Assembly: GCA_964459465.1 (NCBI GenBank)
Contig: CAYWLR010000009.1
Location: forward strand, 55,804 to 119,803
Source of the DNA: CALAMC01 sp964459465
Lineage (GTDB): Bacteria > Zixibacteria > MSB-5A5 > GN15 > PGXB01
DNA length: 64,000 nucleotides
Direction of reading: 5' to 3'
Shown piece after piece: positions 25,439 to 34,368 of this stretch (positions within the stretch are counted from its first letter, which is position 1; every line of letters begins with the position of its first letter). Both the position numbers and the translations under genes were made by a program. The notes below the pieces were generated by a model, which had not been told where the DNA came from, did not search any database, and saw nothing but the letters and a program-made list of their open reading frames with translations.

Positions 25439-28345
25439 CTACTTCAGCATCATCATCTTTTTGGTCTGCGCCCCGCCTTCAGTCGTTATCCTGTAAAAAT
25501 ATACGCCCGAGGCCACCTGATGACCGCGCCCATCCGTACCGTCCCAGACCGCCGCATTAACACCCCGGTCCGCTATGCCGTCAACCAGAGTCGTCACCAC
25601 CTGCCCCAGCATATTGATGACATCCAGCCTGACATTCCCGGTGCGGGTCAGCTCATAGGTAATCGTCGTCGTCGGATTGAACGGATTGGGGTAATTCTGG
25701 TGCAGCAAAAACTGGTCCGGCAGATTATCCAGGTGTTCTTCCACGGCGGTGACACCGTAATAACGATTGAGACCTCGATGAGCATAAGTGTACAGCTCGG
25801 ACATATCGTGCCCGGCCGCCAAAATCAGCGCCACTTCGACCGAGTCCCCGGACGCGATACGATACGGCCCGAATGACAGGCAAGTCATATAGTCGCCGCT
25901 CACGCCGGTCGAACCGCTGACGCCGGTGGTGCTGATAAGCTCATACAACCCTGTGTCGGTCAACCCGGATTTACCTTCGATATTTTCCATGATTGCCATC
26001 CCGCCGGCGCTTGTCACCGGAAGCATACCGACATAAAACCCGTTTCCCTCGTAATACAGCATATTGTCGGCCTCGAATATTTCCACCGTTTCGCCGCCGA
26101 TTCCCAGATCGAAGTCGGCCATGAAGCCGAAACTGACATTGGTAATAACTTCAGCCGACATGTTTTTCAGGAAATACCGCATGATGGCAAAACCGTCATC
26201 GCCGCCCTGGTCATAAGTCGAAACCGTCTGCCGGACTTTTATCGGAATAGTTATATCAGAATTGGCGTCGGTGTATGTGGCGCTGCTTTTGAATGCACCG
26301 TCAACATCGGGATAAGCCGTTGCCAGGACTTCGGACGGTTTGAAATCGGAATGATGACTCTTGCCGAGGCTGTCGCGAACCGACGAAGCGATCTGCAGGG
26401 GGTTACGACCGATGATTATCCCGGATTCATAAAGGAGGTTTTCCGACCGGTCGAACCGGAACCCCTGCCCCCCTGCGAAATAGGCGGAATTGGGACCAAG
26501 GCCGTTCTGACCGAAATCGGATACCGAATATTCCAGGCGCGAAGTCGTATGCGTTACAATACTGCCTGCGGGCGGATATCCGGCGATAAGATTAATCTGC
26601 AAAGTATCATACTCGACTCCGAATGGCAGTGACACAATCAAATTCATCGTGAAATTATATCCGTGCACCACGGCGGCATTAATGTTGAAAATGTAGGGTT
26701 CGATGTTCATGGACATGTTGATATTACCCGGGAAAATGAAAATCGCTTCGTCATTCAAAATCGTGATATTTTCGTCTTCACATTCGATACGGACAATCAC
26801 GGAATCGACCCGGGCGGTGGGATCGGACAGACGGACAAAAAACTGCACCGTGTCGCCGGGGTCGGCATGGCCGTCGCCACCGTATATATGGTTGTCAACG
26901 TAAACCGGCGGCAGGACCGGCACGGGCATGAAACTTATGGCGGCTTCGGCGTCGGGCAGGCCGTAACCGTAAGCGTTGTCTTCACCGGCGGGCCCCAGAT
27001 CGCGGCACGACTGAATGATGGCATTCTTGACTTCGGCCACGGTGGCGTCCGGATTGTACTGCCTCAACAGGGCCGCCAGCCCCGCGATAAACGGAGCCGC
27101 CATCGAGGTTCCGTTCATCGAACGATAAGTGCTGTCCTTGTACGATGAAACGATCGACACTCCGGGGGCTACCACTTCCGGCTTCTTCGACGTCTGGTCG
27201 CAGGCCGAGGGACCGCGGCTGGAAAAATCCGCCACCGTCAGCGTCGAGCTGTTGATGGCGCCCACCGAAAAGGTATTGAGCGGCGTCGAGGCGTTGTCGG
27301 CGGGAATACGCAGGCTCATCGCGTCCGGGCCTTCATTACCCGCCGAAAAAACAACGATAATCCCGGCCGCCTCGACATTATCTATGGCCTGTGAAAAAGT
27401 CTGATTGCACGGAGCATAAATGCTCTGCGGCACTCCCCAGCTGTTGAGTATGACATCAGGCATATCGCTTACCGTGGCCGGGTTACCGTCGGGATCGACC
27501 GCCCACTGAAAAGCGCTCAAAATATCCGCGATGGTCGCCGAAAAACTCGAACCCTGGTCAACCACGGCGGCGCTGATCCATTCCGCCGACGGCGCGACGC
27601 CGAACGAATCGGTCGGGGTGCTGCCAACCATGATGCCCATGGTATGCGTTCCGTGACCCGAACGGTCGATCGGAGTCGATGTTCCCGCCACCGGACCGAA
27701 CCAGGAGGAACTCGACGAGGTGTGGTTGCCGCGCCACTTGGACGCCAGAGCAGGGTGATCACCCTGCACCCCGGTATCGAAACTGCATACAATACGACCG
27801 GCACCGGTCAACCCGCGCCGCCACAATGCCGGAACTTTCAGGACTTCAAGATGGCTGGAAGCGGCGCCGCCGAGCAAAGCAGGAGTGTTTTCGACCGGCT
27901 CGATATACTCCAGAACGGCATTATCGATAACGCTCTTGACACCGGCCAGGTTTTCAATCTCGGCCACAGCCGAAAGCGGCAGTTCGACCGCCACCGCCGG
28001 GCTTATCCAGAATTTTTCGATGACACGGGCCGACGGCACCGACAAAACAAAATCATAAATCCGGTCAAGATTGGCATTGGACTGCCGAAGCTTTTCTATC
28101 ACCGCCTGATGACGGGCGCGCAGGGTCTTTTCGGGGGCGGCCGAAATGCGGGATACGTCGTTTCTCGAATTATCATCCTCGGCAAAAATCACGACCGAAA
28201 CCATGGAATCGACGCTCGCGGCGGTCATACGACTTAGGGCATTTTCTATCGTGGGCGAAAGGTCGGCCCGGGCCGGGCCGGAAATCATAAATATTATCAG
28301 GCCCCGAAGACAGGCCTTGCAAAATACAGAATTTATCTTAGTCAT
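25439..28345 (-). CDS. Secreted subtilisin-like (S8) protease with T9SS-type C-terminal domain
   Basis: A 968-residue exported serine protease. The start has AAGGAGG 6-7 bases upstream and a signal peptide (LRGLIIFMISGPARA). A propeptide of about 140 residues leads into the catalytic domain with the full triad: D190 in CSFDTGVQGDHP, H231 in SGHGTHTMG and S414 in NGTSMAAPFIAGLAALL, with the oxyanion asparagine in DVILNSWG. Ig-like and beta-sandwich regions follow, then LHQNYPNPFNPTTTITYEL and VASGVYFYRI for type IX export. It is transcribed with the M6 protease next to it. Extracellular protein degradation or activation of the partner is likely. Confidence 0.92.
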   Translation of the reverse strand: MTKINSVFCKACLRGLIIFMISGPARADLSPTIENALSRMTAASVDSMVSVVIFAEDDNSRNDVSRISAAPEKTLRARHQAVIEKLRQSNANLDRIYDFVLSVPSARVIEKFWISPAVAVELPLSAVAEIENLAGVKSVIDNAVLEYIEPVENTPALLGGAASSHLEVLKVPALWRRGLTGAGRIVCSFDTGVQGDHPALASKWRGNHTSSSSSWFGPVAGTSTPIDRSGHGTHTMGIMVGSTPTDSFGVAPSAEWISAAVVDQGSSFSATIADILSAFQWAVDPDGNPATVSDMPDVILNSWGVPQSIYAPCNQTFSQAIDNVEAAGIIVVFSAGNEGPDAMSLRIPADNASTPLNTFSVGAINSSTLTVADFSSRGPSACDQTSKKPEVVAPGVSIVSSYKDSTYRSMNGTSMAAPFIAGLAALLRQYNPDATVAEVKNAIIQSCRDLGPAGEDNAYGYGLPDAEAAISFMPVPVLPPVYVDNHIYGGDGHADPGDTVQFFVRLSDPTARVDSVIVRIECEDENITILNDEAIFIFPGNINMSMNIEPYIFNINAAVVHGYNFTMNLIVSLPFGVEYDTLQINLIAGYPPAGSIVTHTTSRLEYSVSDFGQNGLGPNSAYFAGGQGFRFDRSENLLYESGIIIGRNPLQIASSVRDSLGKSHHSDFKPSEVLATAYPDVDGAFKSSATYTDANSDITIPIKVRQTVSTYDQGGDDGFAIMRYFLKNMSAEVITNVSFGFMADFDLGIGGETVEIFEADNMLYYEGNGFYVGMLPVTSAGGMAIMENIEGKSGLTDTGLYELISTTGVSGSTGVSGDYMTCLSFGPYRIASGDSVEVALILAAGHDMSELYTYAHRGLNRYYGVTAVEEHLDNLPDQFLLHQNYPNPFNPTTTITYELTRTGNVRLDVINMLGQVVTTLVDGIADRGVNAAVWDGTDGRGHQVASGVYFYRITTEGGAQTKKMMMLK

Positions 28346-28644
28346 CTATTCCTCCTTAAATAAAACCAAAACAGGTTTGAGCAACCGATATGCCGTCGGC
28401 CAAAAGCATTTATAGTCATATTTCTGTGCAACCCGCACCACACATAATATTTCCGGCGAGAGCTTATCGCGCTATGTCCCATACGGTTACACGAATTACT
28501 TAAACCTGTGTAAAGATTGCACCGAATATCATCCCTTACTGCGGATGTTTTCATATCCCTGATTTTGCATGCATATAGGAATTTGCTTGCGCATAAAAAG
28601 CGGGTTGAAATCAATGACTTTAAATGATATCTTTTTGATTAATT

Positions 28645-30822
28645 ATGAGTAAAGCGCGTCAATTCGTTTCCAAAAGACCCTGGCTGGTCGTCCTGACTCT
28701 GGCGGTACTGGTAAGAGTTATCTATTTCATTACGCGCTACCCCTATGCCGGCGAAGAATACCTTCTGGTCGACACCCTCTTTCATCATAAATGGGCGCTC
28801 GCCATTGCCTCCGGCGACTGGTTGGGCCGAGAAACCTTTTTCCGGGCACCGCTTTACCCCTACGCTCTCGGACTGCTGTATTTCATATTCGGCGAGTCCG
28901 CCCGGATCGGCTTTGTATTCGGACAGCTTTTGGGGATAATTTCAATTTACCTGACATACCGCATCGCCTATCACGTCGCAGGGGGCAAGGCCGCTTTCGT
29001 CGCCGCCCTCATTCAGTCCATATATCCCATTACCATATTCTATGAAGGGGAACTTCTCGTCGAGGGCCTGTTCGTCGTGTTGGTGCAGGCCTCAATTCTA
29101 TCTCTTTTCAACGCCGCCGAAAGCGACCGCCGAAAATGGCCGATACTCACCGGCCTGTTTCTTGGGCTGGCCGCCCTTACCCGTCCCGTCATCCTTGCCC
29201 TGGTGCCGTTGTACCTGTTATGGTACATTATAATAAAACGCCGGTCGCCTCACTGTATTCTGAAGACCGCCTCCATATTAATGGTTATGTTTCTTGTCAT
29301 CCTGCCCGTCACGGTCAGGAATCTCCTGGTCGGCCGCGACGCCACCCTGATTGCCTCATCGGGAGGAATAAATTTTTATATCGGCAACAACGAACACGCC
29401 GACGGCCTGTCGGCAACTCACCCCCCGCCTCTGACCAATGACTGGAGAATCACGGACATAAAATACGCCGCCGAAAGCGCCACCGGGAAAGAATTGACCC
29501 CCTCGGAAATATCATCATTTTATTATAATCTCGGATGGAACTGGATATCGAACAACAAACTCGAATTTGCCGAACTCTATCTCAAAAAATTGTACTATTC
29601 GCTCAATAATTTCGAAATTTCCAATAACCGCAATCTCGTTTATGAATTCTCAAACAACGGTCTGTTAGGCATCCTGCCAATATCCTTCTGGTTTATCATC
29701 GGACTGACGGTGCTCGGCTTTTTCGCTCCGGCCGATAGCCCGAATCGAAAACGCCTGAAAATATTCCTGATCCTGTTTCCATTATTGTACATTACGACCA
29801 TTTCCTTCTACTTCATCAACGCTCGTTTCCGCCTTCCGATTTTGCCGCTCTTGTTCATCCTTGCCGCATCGGGTGCAATCTGGTTATATAACAACGTCAA
29901 AACCGGGCGAAATTTCCCGAAAACGGCGATAGCCTTGTTAATGGGAATTGTCGTCAGCGCCTTTTCCCTGACCAATCTCTACCATCACGACAGCGCCGAT
30001 ATTTCCGGCGGCCTTTTTAACCGCGCCAACAACTATTTCGCCGCCGGCGACCTGCCAACCGCCGCCGACTATTACCGACGGGTCCTGTCAAACCGCCCGG
30101 ACTACCCCGAAGCCGCCCTGAATCTGGGAGCCCTTTTCCTTAAAGCCGGCCGGGGCGATTCGGCCCGTATCTATTTCGAGCGGGAATACCGTTTATACCC
30201 CGATAACCCCCGCGTTCTTGCTAATTTGGCGTCTTTGCAATATCTCGACGGCAACCACGATTCGGCCATCATCTTGGCCGACCGCGCTATCGCCCTTCGC
30301 CCGTATTTCGACGACCCCCATCTGGTTAAACTGCGCGCTCTGGCGGCGCAAAACGACATCGCCGGTATTAACCGACTGTTGGAAAAGGCCTCCCGAACAA
30401 TATCCGATCCGGCCCGGCTATATCTCGATGCCGGCATCATTTTTTCGGAGATAAAAGACTTCGACGCCTCCGAAAAATACCTCTCTCTTGCCTTTTCCGC
30501 CAAACCGGCACCGCCCGAAACTGATGACGCCGCCTTTAGTAACATTCATAAAATTTCCGGCCGCGATATCACCTCCATCCGGGCCCGTGCCGCCTATCAA
30601 CTGGGGTACATCTACGGCCTGACCGGCAATTTCAGGCAATCCGTCGATTTCAGCAATGCCGCCCTTGCGCTCGATTCGAATCTTGTCGAAGCCTACGTTA
30701 ATTTAATAAGCGGATATTTTTCTCTTGGTAATTCAGAACAGGCCCGCCGGGTACTCACCCTTGCCGACCGCAAATTCCCGAACAATGAGGCCATTGCGAT
30801 TCTAAAATCACGACTCCAATAA
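28645..30822 (+). CDS. GT-C-type membrane glycosyltransferase fused to TPR repeats
   Basis: A 725-residue protein. Residues 1-430 hold about ten membrane helices with an early extracytoplasmic loop (TRYPYAGEEYLLVDTLFHHK) and FFRAPLYPYALGLLY, LTRPVILAL, the pattern of the ArnT/PMT (GT39/GT83) superfamily that uses polyprenyl-phosphate sugars. Residues about 445-720 carry six or so TPR units (DYYRRVLSNRPDYPEAALNL, RIYFEREYRLYPDNPRVLAN, GYFSLGNSEQARRVL). The combination is known from tetratricopeptide-GT-C proteins of unknown acceptor. The gene is divergent from the S8/M6 protease operon and monocistronic. The acceptor could be an envelope glycan or protein. Confidence 0.8.
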   Translation: MSKARQFVSKRPWLVVLTLAVLVRVIYFITRYPYAGEEYLLVDTLFHHKWALAIASGDWLGRETFFRAPLYPYALGLLYFIFGESARIGFVFGQLLGIISIYLTYRIAYHVAGGKAAFVAALIQSIYPITIFYEGELLVEGLFVVLVQASILSLFNAAESDRRKWPILTGLFLGLAALTRPVILALVPLYLLWYIIIKRRSPHCILKTASILMVMFLVILPVTVRNLLVGRDATLIASSGGINFYIGNNEHADGLSATHPPPLTNDWRITDIKYAAESATGKELTPSEISSFYYNLGWNWISNNKLEFAELYLKKLYYSLNNFEISNNRNLVYEFSNNGLLGILPISFWFIIGLTVLGFFAPADSPNRKRLKIFLILFPLLYITTISFYFINARFRLPILPLLFILAASGAIWLYNNVKTGRNFPKTAIALLMGIVVSAFSLTNLYHHDSADISGGLFNRANNYFAAGDLPTAADYYRRVLSNRPDYPEAALNLGALFLKAGRGDSARIYFEREYRLYPDNPRVLANLASLQYLDGNHDSAIILADRAIALRPYFDDPHLVKLRALAAQNDIAGINRLLEKASRTISDPARLYLDAGIIFSEIKDFDASEKYLSLAFSAKPAPPETDDAAFSNIHKISGRDITSIRARAAYQLGYIYGLTGNFRQSVDFSNAALALDSNLVEAYVNLISGYFSLGNSEQARRVLTLADRKFPNNEAIAILKSRLQ

Positions 30823-30851
30823 AAAAGCCGGAAGACTTTTTCCTCCGGCTT
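30821..30851 (-). terminator. Intrinsic terminator after the 821-residue lipoprotein gene
   Basis: AAGCCGGA pairs with TCCGGCTT (8 bp, 11-base loop); the minus strand continues TTTTATTGG. It partly overlaps the last codons of the convergent glycosyltransferase gene. Confidence 0.85.
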
Positions 30852-30870
30852 CATAGAAAATCAGTCTCTT

Positions 30871-33336
30871 CTAACGCGCATTGGCCGCATTTTTCTGATC
30901 AGATAACAACCCATTGCGGTACAATTCATTGTATTCTTCTTCAATTGCCCGTAACTTACTGATACTGACTCGCCCGGCAGTACTGCTGGTTGAGAATTTG
31001 CCGGTTTGAATATATGGTTGCACCGTCAGCCAATCCATCATCTTGTTGAATACCTGTTGAGCCGATGTCTGGTCCATAGCCATTAGTGGGAATTGGAAGT
31101 GCGACGTCTTGAAAATCTGCGTCTCAAAAGCCATAGCGCAAATACGCCCCTGGAAATCCATTGACCAATCCGTCACATATTTTGGAACGCGTCCAGTAAA
31201 CGATTCCACGATTTGACCATTTTCCACTCTGTAGTGGTATCTCGAAGTATAAAGATAGAGTGATTTATAACCAGGCAGTTTAAGCGGTTCAAGTGCGCCG
31301 ACTTCAGGCAAAGCCGGAATAGTATCAATATATGGATAGGGATAATAAAAGACTTTCCCGTTCAGCGGATCCCATACCTGATAAATGTACCTTTGTTTAA
31401 CTAAAGCAGTATCTATATAAACGTCCGGTACTCCAACGGCGTTTCCGGTTATAGCATCGCCTCCGATGAAATCATCAATCCTGTAAAATTTATCGCGATA
31501 AGGTAAATCTATCGGTTGACCGCCCAAAATTGCCATTGAATCATCAATATGATCGTTATTTATGCCTTGCCAACCGGAGAAAAATATGCTGTCGATACTA
31601 AAATAAAGCCTATAAATAGCGTCAACCGGAACAGAATATGCAAAATCAATGGATGGCAAGCTTGATCCGAATGGCGCCCTTGCCATAGTCCAAACACTCC
31701 CGCCGCTATTCAAAAATCGAATCAGTGAGCGGGCCGTGGTGTTTGAGAAATCGATGCCGTTAAATGGGTCATCCTTGTATAGAAGGACAACTTTATGTTT
31801 TAATATATCCCGGAGAGGAACCTGATTGAGCCCGATTGTATCATTTAAAAGGCTAAAATCAGTAAGATTACACGTGGAAATATAATCTTGTGTGCAGCCA
31901 TTATATGAATAGCCCATGAAAGTCCCATAGGCATATACTTCTTCCAATATTTCCGTCGCATCAAAACAATTCGCCTTCCAGTTATTGGCAAATTCCCCAT
32001 AGGCATCTCTTGCCACAAAACCCAGCGGGATATTAAATTGCAGATCCATCGTTTCCAATGGCCTGTCAAAAATCCCGAACATTGGGAAATTTACATTAGC
32101 CGGCCCATAGTTATACCTTGTTATATCAACAATCAATAAATCCCGCTCGAATTTCGGTTCAATAACCTGGAAAAAGGTATGAGCCGGGACTTTGTCGGGA
32201 ACATCAGAATCATCCCGCGATTGACAGGTAAATATAAAATATCCCGTCCGGGTCGTATCGCCGGCGGCATCCACCTGCTTATTGGCAAACAGATTATATA
32301 AGCGAACGCTTTGGTCATATCCCCAGCCTTGTGATTCTTTTACCAGTATCCCGGGATTTACCGCCGGATCGAGAGAATCGCGCCATTGCTTGAGCGCCAG
32401 AAGACTGTCTTGGGAGAATATCATCGTATCCAATCCCCGGAACGCTCCGATAAAATAATTGCGCCATTTTCCCAGCGCCTGATTTGCGGCTCCCAGATTA
32501 TTGACCGGGTAATATGTGTATATCGGCGTGAACGTCGTTTCCGGAGGTGTCACCGAATTATTGATGGTCGTGTCAACCCTGCTTAATATCTTAAGCGAGT
32601 CGCCCCGCTGATAATAATCACCGTAGGCATCCACAAAAACCCTGACCCGCAAATATTTCTTCAAAGAATCCAGACCGGCTTTGCTGAACGGCCCGAAACA
32701 ACGCCAGCGATACTGAAACGGCGGCGGGTTGCGGGGATAATCGATGGGATCCGTGGCGCTCCACGTCATCCTGACGCCTTCCAGCACACCCGAAGAATCC
32801 TTGGCATTCACGTATGGATCCGTTAACAAAACATACCCTATCGTCGTTTCAGGGAAGTGATTATTCTTCTTGAACAACCGGAATGCCACCTCGGATTCCG
32901 CACCCAGATTATCGATCGCCTGTAAAATAATATAAGATGCCACGAATGACCGCACCGGGTCAAGCGAATCCGCCTTGAGCTTTATTCTGGCGCTGGTCTG
33001 TGGGTTTTGCAGTGTAACCTCGAGCACTGTCCAGTCGATTGAATCGGGATGGTTGGCGACAAAGGCGACGATATCATCCCCGGCCAGGCGCGCCACCATA
33101 CTGCTTTCCACGACGGCATAACGATAGTACCGGATAAAACCGTCCACGTCCGTCCCGAACCAGTATATGCTGGTGTCGGCCGAAAACTGCGTCCCTTCAA
33201 CCGGGATATTGACAAACTGCACGTGGGGGGGTTGATTGACTCTGGGAGGACCCGAAATCTCTTTGGAACATCCCCACATCCCCACGGCATATATAGTTAA
33301 CACCAGCGCACATATTATCAAAAATCCGCGCTTCAT
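30871..33336 (-). CDS. Large outer-membrane lipoprotein of unknown function
   Basis: An 821-residue protein starting at the ATG at 33336, which has GGAGG 4 bases upstream and begins with a lipoprotein signal (MKRGFLIICALVLTIYAVG) ending at WGCSK. Residues 20-130 look like an Ig/fibronectin-type module (SADTSIYWFGTDVDGFIRYY), a pattern I associate with FCB-group surface proteins. The rest is rich in aromatic and Asp/Asn residues with no motif I recognise. It is the last gene of an operon with a TonB-dependent receptor and a PorV-type barrel. A surface-exposed partner of the receptor, loosely comparable to SusD though not homologous by eye, is possible but not shown. Confidence 0.72.
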   Translation of the reverse strand: MKRGFLIICALVLTIYAVGMWGCSKEISGPPRVNQPPHVQFVNIPVEGTQFSADTSIYWFGTDVDGFIRYYRYAVVESSMVARLAGDDIVAFVANHPDSIDWTVLEVTLQNPQTSARIKLKADSLDPVRSFVASYIILQAIDNLGAESEVAFRLFKKNNHFPETTIGYVLLTDPYVNAKDSSGVLEGVRMTWSATDPIDYPRNPPPFQYRWRCFGPFSKAGLDSLKKYLRVRVFVDAYGDYYQRGDSLKILSRVDTTINNSVTPPETTFTPIYTYYPVNNLGAANQALGKWRNYFIGAFRGLDTMIFSQDSLLALKQWRDSLDPAVNPGILVKESQGWGYDQSVRLYNLFANKQVDAAGDTTRTGYFIFTCQSRDDSDVPDKVPAHTFFQVIEPKFERDLLIVDITRYNYGPANVNFPMFGIFDRPLETMDLQFNIPLGFVARDAYGEFANNWKANCFDATEILEEVYAYGTFMGYSYNGCTQDYISTCNLTDFSLLNDTIGLNQVPLRDILKHKVVLLYKDDPFNGIDFSNTTARSLIRFLNSGGSVWTMARAPFGSSLPSIDFAYSVPVDAIYRLYFSIDSIFFSGWQGINNDHIDDSMAILGGQPIDLPYRDKFYRIDDFIGGDAITGNAVGVPDVYIDTALVKQRYIYQVWDPLNGKVFYYPYPYIDTIPALPEVGALEPLKLPGYKSLYLYTSRYHYRVENGQIVESFTGRVPKYVTDWSMDFQGRICAMAFETQIFKTSHFQFPLMAMDQTSAQQVFNKMMDWLTVQPYIQTGKFSTSSTAGRVSISKLRAIEEEYNELYRNGLLSDQKNAANAR

Positions 33337-33365
33337 AGGTCCTCCGATTTTATTTATCTTCTCCA

Positions 33366-34322
33366 TTAGAACGAAATCCCCAATGAAAACCGATGAACTT
33401 CATTCAGGAATCCAAAATCCTGATATGCATAGTTAACAGAAAGGTCCATTTCGTCACCGAGCGGAATGGTCAAACCGCCGCCGGCCGTAAAGCCGTCGGA
33501 ATCGTAATTGAGCCTTTCCCCGACCCGAAGGGTAAACCTGTTAAGATATTGGTATTCCAGACCCACATTATATTTCTCGAGGTTATCCGCCGGATGCGCA
33601 CCCTCGGCGGCCAGCATCACCCGGTGATCCTCCATGTCGATAAAATCAATTGATGCCCCGAATTTGAAATTGATCGGCAGCGGGAATTCCTTCTGTATGA
33701 ATTTCATGTCCGGCCCGAAATTGGAAATGAGCATGGCGATTTTGAAATTCTTGTATCCCGAATTGTAAATGGTGCCAACGTCGGCCGCCCAGCCTGTCGC
33801 GCTGTATTCGGACAGGTCTTCCCGGATGTACTTGGCCGTCACACCCAGAGAAAACTTGTCGGTCAGATAACGCGCGTAACTGACCGAGACGGCAATGTCG
33901 CCCGCCGAGAAATACTGCATATTCCCGGCCGCATCTCTGCCATTCCAGTATTCATAGCTGGTATAGGGAATATCGCCCGTGTTGAGCGAATAAACCCCGA
34001 TACCCACCACCCCGCCGACGGCTTCGAGCGGCGTGACCATGCCGACAAATTCATAATTGATGTCTGCGGGCATTTCGATGTGGGTCAGCATTATTTCCCG
34101 GCCATATACATACACCATGCCGGCCGGGTTATAAAAGACCGCAGAGGCATCATCGACCCCGGCAGTAAAGGCCTCGGCCATCCCCATGGCCCGGGCAGAA
34201 ACCCCCAACTCCAGGAAATTGACCCCCGTCGTTCCCACCTTGGCCTGGGACAAGGCCAGCGACGGTAGAAGCAATATCGCCAGCAACAACAGGAGACTGC
34301 CCCGGCATTTATGTATTCTCAT
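33366..34322 (-). CDS. PorV/PorQ-family outer-membrane protein
   Basis: A 318-residue protein, start at the ATG at 34322 (GGGAG 9-14 bases upstream; a TTG three codons earlier is less likely). A signal peptide (GSLLLLLAILLLPSLALS) precedes the family motif LELGVSARAMGMAEAFTAGV and FYNPAGMVYV. The C-terminal end HRFSLGISF closes a beta barrel. It lies 46 bases below the TonB receptor gene and 29 bases above the lipoprotein gene. It differs from the two family members at 1780 and 2684, and probably serves the receptor/lipoprotein pair or exports a cargo encoded elsewhere. Confidence 0.82.
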   Translation of the reverse strand: MRIHKCRGSLLLLLAILLLPSLALSQAKVGTTGVNFLELGVSARAMGMAEAFTAGVDDASAVFYNPAGMVYVYGREIMLTHIEMPADINYEFVGMVTPLEAVGGVVGIGVYSLNTGDIPYTSYEYWNGRDAAGNMQYFSAGDIAVSVSYARYLTDKFSLGVTAKYIREDLSEYSATGWAADVGTIYNSGYKNFKIAMLISNFGPDMKFIQKEFPLPINFKFGASIDFIDMEDHRVMLAAEGAHPADNLEKYNVGLEYQYLNRFTLRVGERLNYDSDGFTAGGGLTIPLGDEMDLSVNYAYQDFGFLNEVHRFSLGISF

Positions 34323-34368
34323 CAGCACCAACTCCCATTTTTCTAAAATTATTCTTTCTCCGTATTTA

